Under the pieces are notes generated by a model. It was not told the origin of the DNA and searched no databases. It saw only the letters and a program-made list of their open reading frames with translations. A DNA stretch of 7,288 bases, from the NCBI GenBank assembly GCA_017421145.1, contig JAFOTA010000058.1, positions 1 through 7,288 of the forward strand, written 5' to 3'. The position numbers and the translations under genes are program-made. Below, piece after piece: positions 1 to 5,285 of this stretch (positions within the stretch are counted from its first letter, which is position 1; every line of letters starts with the position of its first letter). The DNA comes from Treponema sp. Lineage in GTDB: Bacteria > Spirochaetota > Spirochaetia > Treponematales > Treponemataceae.

Positions 1-548
1 GTCAGATTCCGGTTTTCAAGACTTCGGTTTTTGCAGTTTTGTTCATAGCGGCAATACTTACGGTAACGAAAATCATCCCGTATCCTGCACTTATTGTTTC
101 AGTGCTGATTTTTTCGCTGATTTTACAGCCCAAGGCATTTTTAAAGGCAGATTATTTCCTGCTTCTGACATTCATCGGATTTTTCATTTTTACCGGCAAC
201 ATGAGCCGCATACCGTCAATAAGCGGAATTCTGGAAAAGCTTGTCGAAGGCCGGGAACTCTTTTTGGGAATAGCCGCAAGCCAGGTCATAAGCAATGTTC
301 CTGCAGCCCTTTTGCTTTCGGGATTCACGCATGACATACCGTCATTGGTTTTGGGCACCGACATAGGCGGACTCGGCACGCTGATTGCATCCATGGCAAG
401 CCTGATTTCATTCAAATTCTACGTCAAGACACCAGAATCAAAGGCAATAAGGTACATACTGTATTTTACCGCCGTCAACCTGATTTTCTTGATGCTGCTG
501 ATTGCAGAGCATTTTGCGCTGAACGGCATACTCAAAATCGCGTCATAA
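1..548 (+). CDS. SLC13/ArsB-superfamily ion permease, C-terminal part (5' end outside window)
   Basis: The reading frame is open from base 3 with no stop, so the gene starts upstream of the window; a TTG at 39 is in frame but lies inside a membrane segment and is not a credible start. The visible 182 residues are very hydrophobic, with about five or six membrane or re-entrant segments. Two motifs point to the SLC13/NhaD/ArsB ion-transporter superfamily: SQVISNVPAALLL, resembling the conserved Ser...Asn-x-Pro re-entrant hairpin, and GTDIGGLGTLIASMASLISF, resembling the later Gly-x-(N/D)-x-Gly...Gly-Ser loop. Such proteins move dicarboxylates, sulfate, arsenite or Na+/H+ across the inner membrane; the substrate cannot be read from this fragment. 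It ends with TAA at 546-548 and converges on the CBM48 gene. I see no convincing plus-strand terminator after it. Family placement is fairly secure; the specific substrate is unknown. Confidence 0.8.
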   Translation, partial: QIPVFKTSVFAVLFIAAILTVTKIIPYPALIVSVLIFSLILQPKAFLKADYFLLLTFIGFFIFTGNMSRIPSISGILEKLVEGRELFLGIAASQVISNVPAALLLSGFTHDIPSLVLGTDIGGLGTLIASMASLISFKFYVKTPESKAIRYILYFTAVNLIFLMLLIAEHFALNGILKIAS

Positions 549-581
549 AATACAAAAATCCCCCCGTAGAACGAGAGGATT
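547..581 (-). terminator. Rho-independent terminator, distal, for the CBM48 transcript
   Basis: Read on the minus strand, 581-557 forms a continuous 10-bp helix (AAUCCUCUCG with CGGGGGGAUU, including two G-U pairs) around a 5-base loop UUCUA. It is followed by five U and then another U-rich stretch. On the plus strand the two G-U pairs become A-C mismatches and no U tract follows, so it should act only on minus-strand transcripts. It overlaps the stop codon of the convergent permease gene. Confidence 0.72.
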
Positions 582-603
582 AAATTGTGAGAAAACTATA
601 TAG

Positions 604-634
604 AAAAAAGAAAAACGCCTGATTTTTACTCAGG
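604..634 (-). terminator. Rho-independent terminator, proximal, overlapping the CBM48 stop codon
   Basis: On the minus strand CCTGA (634-630) pairs with TCAGG (622-618) around a 7-base A-rich loop that contains the stop codon. It is followed by CG, T5, C and T6. The 5-bp stem is short, so it may be only partly efficient, which would fit with the second hairpin downstream at 557-581. Confidence 0.55.
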
Positions 635-946
635 AATGCAGCTTACAACAGAATTGTCCGTGTGGGAGAACGGAGCCGGGATATATTTGTCTGCGCTCCA
701 GTCATTTTCCCATCTTTTTCCGTCGATCAGATAGCGGAACTGATATTCCCTGCCCACATCAAGAGTCAGAGTCGTTGAAAAGGAGCCGTCTTTTCCCTTC
801 TTAAGCTTGCTTGCGGTACTGCTCCAGCTGTTGAAATCACCGGCAATCGTTATTGTTTCAGCATCCTGAGCTGCTTCTGCTTCAACGGTGAAAGTTACTT
901 TGCATTTTGAAGGGTCTTTCTTTGAATAGGACTTCTTTAATGACAT
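626..946 (-). CDS. Stand-alone CBM48 (glycogen-binding / isoamylase N-terminal) domain protein
   Basis: A 106-residue protein made almost entirely of one early-set beta-sandwich of the CBM48/AMPK-beta glycogen-binding type, from about residue 15 to 103, with a lysine-rich N-terminus and no signal peptide, so probably cytoplasmic. Seen motifs are GDFNSWS (36-42), GREYQFRYLIDG (65-76), WENDW (79-83) and TDNSVV (96-101). By comparison with AMPK-beta, the sugar-contacting positions appear preserved: W41, R71 in place of Lys, W79, T96 and N98. This suggests real alpha-glucan binding, possibly to stored glycogen, although no catalytic domain is attached. The start is set by the ribosome site AAAGGAG, 6 bases before ATG at 946-944. 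It lies downstream of the DJ-1 gene on the same strand but has its own strong promoter and two terminators, so it is probably a single-gene unit. The domain call is firm; the cellular role is unknown. Confidence 0.88.
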   Translation of the reverse strand: MSLKKSYSKKDPSKCKVTFTVEAEAAQDAETITIAGDFNSWSSTASKLKKGKDGSFSTTLTLDVGREYQFRYLIDGKRWENDWSADKYIPAPFSHTDNSVVSCIPE

Positions 947-962
947 AACAAACTCCTTTCCT

Positions 963-997
963 AGATTTAAATCTCAAAAAATCAATAATCTAAGATT
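963..997. repeat. Short A/T-rich inverted repeats in the CBM48 leader
   Basis: AGATTTAAATCT (963-974) is a perfect 12-bp palindrome. AATCT-A-AGATT (987-997) is a second inverted repeat. Both contain AGATTTA, the two copies being 30 bases apart (963-969 and 993-999). They lie between the predicted transcription start and the ribosome site of the CBM48 gene. In the minus-strand RNA, UCUUAGAUU can alternatively pair with AAUCUAGGA just before the ribosome site. Confidence 0.4.
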
Positions 998-1002
998 TAT
1001 AT

Positions 1003-1031
1003 ATTATATCAGAAATACAAAAATTGCGCAA
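1003..1031 (-). promoter_or_regulatory. Extended -10 sigma-70-type promoter of the CBM48 gene
   Basis: On the minus strand TGATATAAT (1011-1003) is a full extended -10. Seventeen bases upstream of TATAAT lies TTGCGC (1031-1026), which matches the -35 consensus only in TTG. The predicted start is near 996, giving a leader of about 50 bases before the ATG at 946. The weak -35 sits inside the palindrome ATTGCGCAAT (1023-1032). Confidence 0.7.
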
Positions 1032-1054
1032 TCTCTAGAAACTCAATTCTCTAG
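1023..1054 (-). promoter_or_regulatory. Candidate regulator-binding region: palindrome plus tandem CTAGAGA repeats
   Basis: On the minus strand CTAGAGA occurs at 1054-1048 and again at 1038-1032, a 16-base period. The second copy abuts the -35 hexamer of the CBM48 promoter. It is followed by the perfect 10-bp palindrome ATTGCGCAAT (1032-1023), which covers that -35. Direct repeats next to a poor -35 are the usual layout of an activator site, while the palindrome could be an operator. The regulator cannot be named. Confidence 0.4.
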
Positions 1055-1091
1055 GGAAGCTCCAAAAATTTATTGTTTTTTTAAGAGATTT

Positions 1092-1658
1092 TTAACGCTG
1101 TACGCTGCCTGCTTTTATTTTTGCCGCAACATCATCACCGCAGAGCGTGCGGACGATTTCCATTGAAAATTCTTCGGCTGCTCCAGGGCCTCGTCCGGTT
1201 ATCAAGTTTCCTACGTGGATGAAAGGCTCCGAATCAACATGGTTTTGCAGGAAATCCGGGGCTTCTTTTTCCATTCCCGGATAGCACGTCCATTTTTTTC
1301 CTTCCAGAGCGCCGGTTTTTGGAAGCACCAATGCAGGGGCTGCACAAATTGCACAGACAAGCTTTCCCGCATCATTCATTTTCCTTACGAAATCAACGGC
1401 AGAAGCATTTTCGGCAATGTTCACGGTACCAGGCATTCCACCCGGAACGACCACGGCATCAGGCAATGAAGAACCGGCCGTACAATCCGAAATCGTACTG
1501 TCAGCGCTTATGCAGACTTTGTGCGAACAAACTACGGTCCTGTCATCGGAAACGGCAACGAGATCCACATCCACACCGGCACGGCGGAGATAATCGACGG
1601 GAGTCAGCGTTTCTATCTCTTCAGACCCGTCTGCAATAAAAATTACGGCTTTTTTCAT
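1092..1658 (-). CDS. DJ-1/PfpI family protein (DJ-1/YajL/ThiJ subgroup)
   Basis: A 188-residue cytoplasmic alpha/beta protein of normal family length. Residues 1-34 (KKAVIFIADGSEEIETLTP and on) hold the DJ-1 signature, with E16 matching the conserved glutamate (human E18). AICAAPALVL places C105 at the nucleophile elbow, matching human C106. VVPGGMPG (70-77), CYPGME (125-130) and GRGPGAAEEF (155-164) are also typical. Related proteins are credited with glyoxalase III, protein deglycase or oxidative-stress chaperone roles; which applies here cannot be told. An upstream in-frame ATG at 1679-1677 would add seven residues. The start at 1658 is preferred because AAGGGG stands six bases before it and family members begin at MKKA. 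It is divergent from the regulator gene at 1740. I see no clear terminator after it, so some transcription could run into the CBM48 gene. Confidence 0.92.
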   Translation of the reverse strand: MKKAVIFIADGSEEIETLTPVDYLRRAGVDVDLVAVSDDRTVVCSHKVCISADSTISDCTAGSSLPDAVVVPGGMPGTVNIAENASAVDFVRKMNDAGKLVCAICAAPALVLPKTGALEGKKWTCYPGMEKEAPDFLQNHVDSEPFIHVGNLITGRGPGAAEEFSMEIVRTLCGDDVAAKIKAGSVQR

Positions 1659-1703
1659 ATTTTTCCCCTTAAAATTCAACTTTCTTCAATTTTCGTTCGA
1701 TTG

Positions 1704-1732
1704 TTGTAATAATACACCTTATGGAGTAAAAT
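1704..1732 (+). promoter_or_regulatory. Possible promoter of the regulator-lipoprotein-CNNM operon
   Basis: TTGTAA (1704-1709), 17 bases, TAAAAT (1727-1732), then seven bases to the ATG at 1740. The predicted start is therefore at 1739-1740, implying a leaderless mRNA. An alternative -10, AATAAT at 1708-1713, would start transcription near 1720 and include GGAG (1723-1726), but that lies 13 bases before the ATG, which is long for a ribosome site. Confidence 0.42.
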
Positions 1733-1737
1733 AGAAA
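1709..1737 (-). promoter_or_regulatory. Possible promoter of the DJ-1 gene
   Basis: On the minus strand TATTAT (1714-1709) matches five of six -10 positions. The -35 at 17-base spacing (TTTCTA, 1737-1732) is poor. The start would be near 1702, giving a leader of about 44 bases with the AAGGGG ribosome site. This site overlaps the predicted promoter of the divergent regulator gene. It is the best candidate in an 81-bp gap, but weak. Confidence 0.35.
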
Positions 1738-1739
1738 GT

Positions 1740-3005
1740 ATGAATCAGGAAAATAAGTCCAACCCGAAACATGTACTCTTAATTGACTCTTCTCCTTTGT
1801 TCGAAGGATTCCTTAAGGAAAAACTTACGGCAGAAAAAATAAAGGTGACTTTGACCAAGGGTGACCGCGATGCCTTTCAGAAGATGGTAAGCCAGCTGCC
1901 GGATTTAATAATCATAGACATTGAAAACGATTTCGACACAATACAGAATTTCTTGGAAAGCAAGCTCCATGAACGAAATGCAGTAAGGATACCGACGATT
2001 ATCAGCGGACCGGAAATTCCAAAAGAGCAGATTGCAAACCTCATAAAATTCGGCGTAGTAAAATATTATGCAAAGCCGATCAAATTCGACTCATTTTTCC
2101 GTTCAATCGGCAACGTGCTGCACATGACGCTTACGATAGATGAAACCGCATGCATGCTTGGAACTCACATAAACGGCAACCTGATTTTCATTGAAGTCGC
2201 ACAGGGACTCAACAGGGACAAGCTTTCCCTCCTTAAATACAGGCTTTGTGAAATCCTTGACAGAAACACGTTCCACGAACCGAAGCTCATCGTAATGATG
2301 TCGAACCTGGAGCTTACTTTCGTTGACGGCGCAAACCTGGAGCTGCTTTTTGACACGCTGGTCGATGAAAAGCGCATCAAGAGAACCAACATAAAAGTTC
2401 TTGCAAAAAATGAATTCATAAAGGAACTTATTGCCGGACACTCGATGTACAACGGAATCGAAATCAGCGAAAAACTTTCCGACATCCTTGCCAATTACAT
2501 TGACGTTGAAACGACCGAAGATCTGACCGACATGATAACGGAAAAAATTCTCGACACCGGTGATGAAGCAGTAGACAGCGACGTTGAGCTAAGGTTCGAC
2601 AGCGACACCGGAAACGAAGATCAATTTGACGGAAGCAAATTCAACATTGCGATCGTAGATGCAACCCCGGCTTCACAACAGGCAATTTCCGCAGAATTTG
2701 CAAAAGTAAACATAAAGACAGCGGTATTCGGAAACGGACAGTCTCTCATCCAGGCCGTTAAGACACAAAAATTCGATCTTATAATCCTTGACCTATATCT
2801 GCCGGACGTAAACGGATTCCAGCTCCTGAATTATTTCAAGCAGCAGAATTTCCAGACGCCGATTTTGGTTCACTCAATGACGCCGTCAAAGCAGTTCGTC
2901 GTTCAGGCACTGCAGTTCGGAGCAAAAGGATTTATAGGAAAACCGCAGAAGCCGGAAGTAGTACTCCAAAAAAGTATTGAAATCATAAAAAACACGGCAA
3001 TTTAG
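1740..3005 (+). CDS. Two-receiver response regulator with a central STAS-like domain (REC-STAS-REC)
   Basis: A 421-residue soluble signalling protein. Residues 10-128 form a CheY-like receiver: acidic D16, phosphoacceptor D60 in LIIIDIE, S89, and K112 in AKPIK. Residues 301-418 form a second, better conserved receiver: D307, phosphoacceptor D351 in LIILDLYLPDVNG, S379, and K401 in GKPQKPE. In both, the usual pair of acidic metal ligands is reduced to one (IDSS, VDAT). Residues about 140-252 resemble a STAS fold: a beta strand at GNLIFIEVA, LIVMMSNLELTFVDGANLELLF where STAS proteins carry the DSSG loop, then IKVLAKNEFIKELI and a final helix. The usual STAS phospho-Ser positions are G197/A198, so it is probably not phosphorylated there. 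An acidic linker (253-300) follows. There is no DNA-binding or enzymatic output, so it probably acts by protein contact. It is the first gene of a four-gene operon. The receiver calls are firm; the STAS call is by eye. Confidence 0.85.
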   Translation: MNQENKSNPKHVLLIDSSPLFEGFLKEKLTAEKIKVTLTKGDRDAFQKMVSQLPDLIIIDIENDFDTIQNFLESKLHERNAVRIPTIISGPEIPKEQIANLIKFGVVKYYAKPIKFDSFFRSIGNVLHMTLTIDETACMLGTHINGNLIFIEVAQGLNRDKLSLLKYRLCEILDRNTFHEPKLIVMMSNLELTFVDGANLELLFDTLVDEKRIKRTNIKVLAKNEFIKELIAGHSMYNGIEISEKLSDILANYIDVETTEDLTDMITEKILDTGDEAVDSDVELRFDSDTGNEDQFDGSKFNIAIVDATPASQQAISAEFAKVNIKTAVFGNGQSLIQAVKTQKFDLIILDLYLPDVNGFQLLNYFKQQNFQTPILVHSMTPSKQFVVQALQFGAKGFIGKPQKPEVVLQKSIEIIKNTAI

Positions 3006-3014
3006 GGAATCCTA

Positions 3015-3995
3015 ATGAAAAAAAAATCGTCTCTTTTATTTGTTCTTTTGATTTGTTTTATTTCGCTTTTGACTTCCTGTGGGAAAGTAAAATGGAACGG
3101 CTCCCTTTCCGAAGCAAAAAAGCTTTCAGTAAAACAAGGCAAAGACATCCTCATGGTGATATCCGGCGGGGCTGAATCATCTGAAGAATTCAAAGAAAAT
3201 GTCTTGGATTCAAAAGATTTCATCAAAGAAGCTTCAAAGAATTTCGTACTGCTTTTTATAAATCTTTCCGCTGATGATTTGAAAAATTTAAGCCAGGAAG
3301 ATTTGGAAAAAGTTTATGAAGAAAATTCAAAAATCATAATGGACTACAACATTACGGAAGAGCTTACCCTGCTCAGGCTTACAAGCGAAGGATATTGGAT
3401 CGACGAATTTCCGTATGCCGAAAAATACATGGATCCGGCAGTGCTTCTTGAAGACCTGAATGCATCCGATGAAAAAACCGCCGACATAAAAGAGATCATA
3501 TCATCGATAAAAAAATCGGCAGGAACGAACAGGGCAGCTGAAATCGACAAGCTTTACGAATACACACACGAAAACTACAGGGCACCGCTGATGGACTTGT
3601 GCTACGAAATACCGGATTTGGACAAATCGAACAACACCGGTCTTTTGGGAAAATACGAGCTGATCATTTCTTATGACAAGGCGAACAAAATCCTAAGCCC
3701 CGAAACCGTTGACCAGGCCGCCGCTGTTTTTACGAACATAGCAGAGCAAGGCCACTTGGACAGAAGCCAGAAATTTGAAGCGTATTTTACTGCGGCATAT
3801 CTTTATCCTTTGGTCGGAAGCACGAATTTTGACCAGATGTATGCGCTCCTTCAAAAAGCCTATGACATAAATCCGAACGATCCGCATGCAAGTGAAGCCA
3901 CGGATTTAATGCAGAACATCAAGGACATGAAACTGATATACGAAGAATCTTTAAGGCAAAGCGAACAAAAAGAAAGCGAGGAGGCAGAGCACTGA
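3015..3995 (+). CDS. Lipoprotein with thioredoxin-like fold lacking the CxxC pair and a TPR-like C-terminus
   Basis: A 326-residue exported protein. It has a basic MKKK start, a hydrophobic stretch and lipobox LTSC with lipidated C22. Residues 28-85 resemble the thioredoxin_7/DUF255 type: SLSEAKKLSVKQGKDIL, a strand, then SGGAESSEEFKENVL where a WCxxC active site would be, then FVLLFINL. No cysteine remains at that site, and only C22 and one cysteine in MDLCYEIPD occur after the signal, so thiol-disulfide exchange is unlikely. The region from about 180 to 310 is helical, with TPR-like spacing around FEAYFTAAYLYPLVG and ALLQKAYDINPNDP. The tail is highly charged. AGGGA overlaps the previous stop codon TAG, giving translational coupling to the regulator. 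The stop TGA lies one codon before the ATG of the next gene, in the same frame. Lipoprotein status is firm; the fold is moderately supported; the function is unknown, perhaps a periplasmic or surface partner of the CNNM proteins. Confidence 0.8.
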   Translation: MKKKSSLLFVLLICFISLLTSCGKVKWNGSLSEAKKLSVKQGKDILMVISGGAESSEEFKENVLDSKDFIKEASKNFVLLFINLSADDLKNLSQEDLEKVYEENSKIIMDYNITEELTLLRLTSEGYWIDEFPYAEKYMDPAVLLEDLNASDEKTADIKEIISSIKKSAGTNRAAEIDKLYEYTHENYRAPLMDLCYEIPDLDKSNNTGLLGKYELIISYDKANKILSPETVDQAAAVFTNIAEQGHLDRSQKFEAYFTAAYLYPLVGSTNFDQMYALLQKAYDINPNDPHASEATDLMQNIKDMKLIYEESLRQSEQKESEEAEH

Positions 3996-3998
3996 CAG

Positions 3999-5285
3999 AT
4001 GGGAAATGACATTGCGCAATCGGTTCCCCTATGGCTTTTGCTGACTGCCGCCGGAATCTGCATTATCCTTTCGATGATTTTCTCGGCTGCGGAATCTGCT
4101 TTTCTTTCTATAAACAAACTGCGCGTCCGATCATTACGGAACAAAAAAGACAAGCGTGCGACAAGGGTCTGGAATCTTCTGAGCAACAAGGAAAGGCTCA
4201 TAAACACGCTGCTGGTCGGAAACAACATCGTCAACGTAATCATTTCTTCGATAATCGCATATCTTGCGCTGCAATGGTTCGGAAACGCCGGAATTGGAAT
4301 TGCAACTTTTACTGCGACCATGCTTCTTTTGATTTTCGGTGAAATCACCCCTAAGACGATTGCAACCCATCACCCGGAAGCCATAGCATTTTTTTTCAGC
4401 GGATTCATCTTTGTCATCGAAAAAATCCTTGCACCCTTCGTTTTTATTTTTACAAAAATCTCCCAGGGAATACTCCGGCTTGCGAAAGTCAACACAAAAG
4501 AAAAATCACTTACTTTTACGGAAGAAGAAATAAAAACATTCATTGAAGTCAGCGGTGAGCAGGGCATAATCGACAAGAACAAAAAAAACATGATGCGCCG
4601 TGTTTTTAAATTCTCGGATCTTGCTGCAAAAGACATAATGACTCCAAGGAAAAACATACGTGCAATCCATGCAGATGCAAGCTACAAGGAAGTCATAGAA
4701 TTTTCCGAGCGGCATCTTATCTCGCGCTTCCCGGTTTACAGAAACAGCATTGACGACATAATCGGAATCCTTTACATGAAAGACCTGCTTTTTTACAACA
4801 TGGACGACTCTGGTTTTTCAGTCAGGAACATCATGCGCCCTCCGCTTTTTATTTTGGGAACGAAAAAAATGTCCGGCATCCAGCAGATGCTCGAAGAAAA
4901 CCATCAGAGCATGGCAGTCGTGATTGATGAATATTCAGGAACAGACGGAATCCTTACCACGGAAGACATCGCAAGGGAAATTTTCGGTCCGATTGCAGAT
5001 GAATACAAACCTTATGCACGCAGGGTTGAGGTCGTAATCAAAAATGAAAACAGCGGAAAGATTGAAGGTCAGTCACGTCTGGTCGATTTGAACGAGCACC
5101 TTGGCATTCATCTTCAATCAGATTATTGTGAGACGATCGGCGGATACATGGCAGAAAAACTCGGACGCATACCGGAAGAAGGAGATTGCATAAGCGCAGA
5201 GGGATATAATTTCTCCGTCCTGAAAATGGATGACAAGCGTGTTGCAAAAATCAGGCTCACGAAAAAAACAGAGGCGGAAGAATGA
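3999..5285 (+). CDS. CNNM/CorC (TlyC, 'hemolysin C') family membrane protein, first of a tandem pair
   Basis: A 428-residue protein with the full three-part architecture: CNNM/DUF21 membrane domain (about 10-190), a CBS pair (about 205-335) and a CorC_HlyC domain (about 345-425). Membrane-domain motifs are SAAESAFLSI (29-38), NTLLVGNNIVNV (69-80) and IFGEITPKT (112-120), which carry the conserved Glu, Asn and Pro of the cation site. The CBS region has IMTPRKNI, SRFPVYRN, IDDIIGILYMKDLL and VVIDEYSGTDG, all close to family consensus. Relatives are Mg2+ exporters or magnesium-homeostasis proteins regulated by nucleotide binding to the CBS pair; the older 'hemolysin' label is not a proven activity here. 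It starts three bases after the lipoprotein stop, and the strong GAGGAGG (3978-3984) is 14 bases before the ATG, so translation may rely on coupling. Its stop overlaps the start of the next gene (ATGA). Family call firm. Confidence 0.93.
   Translation: MGNDIAQSVPLWLLLTAAGICIILSMIFSAAESAFLSINKLRVRSLRNKKDKRATRVWNLLSNKERLINTLLVGNNIVNVIISSIIAYLALQWFGNAGIGIATFTATMLLLIFGEITPKTIATHHPEAIAFFFSGFIFVIEKILAPFVFIFTKISQGILRLAKVNTKEKSLTFTEEEIKTFIEVSGEQGIIDKNKKNMMRRVFKFSDLAAKDIMTPRKNIRAIHADASYKEVIEFSERHLISRFPVYRNSIDDIIGILYMKDLLFYNMDDSGFSVRNIMRPPLFILGTKKMSGIQQMLEENHQSMAVVIDEYSGTDGILTTEDIAREIFGPIADEYKPYARRVEVVIKNENSGKIEGQSRLVDLNEHLGIHLQSDYCETIGGYMAEKLGRIPEEGDCISAEGYNFSVLKMDDKRVAKIRLTKKTEAEE

Noticed and set aside
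39..41. TTG as a start codon for the permease
   Set aside because: The frame is open back to the window edge and the upstream residues continue a hydrophobic segment, so this is an internal Leu codon.
1677..1679. Upstream ATG for the DJ-1 protein
   Set aside because: It would add seven residues containing the ribosome-site sequence itself; the inner ATG at 1658 has correctly spaced AAGGGG and fits the family N-terminus.
1215..1709. Three overlapping plus-strand open frames
   Set aside because: They lie antisense to the well-supported DJ-1 gene, have low-complexity basic composition (many His/Arg), and show no ribosome site or family motif.
3004..3013. AGG-GAAT-CCT mini-hairpin over the lipoprotein ribosome site
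   Set aside because: Three base pairs are too few to sequester the site; better read as simple translational coupling with the upstream stop codon.
4011..4020. Second copy of the palindrome ATTGCGCAAT
   Set aside because: It lies within codons 5-8 of the first CNNM gene and is explained by coding sequence; no promoter elements accompany it, so I treat the match to the CBM48 promoter as coincidence.
3860..4373. Minus-strand open frames of 162 and 79 residues
   Set aside because: They are antisense to the lipoprotein end and the CNNM membrane domain; Ser/Arg-rich shadow translations with no recognisable motif.
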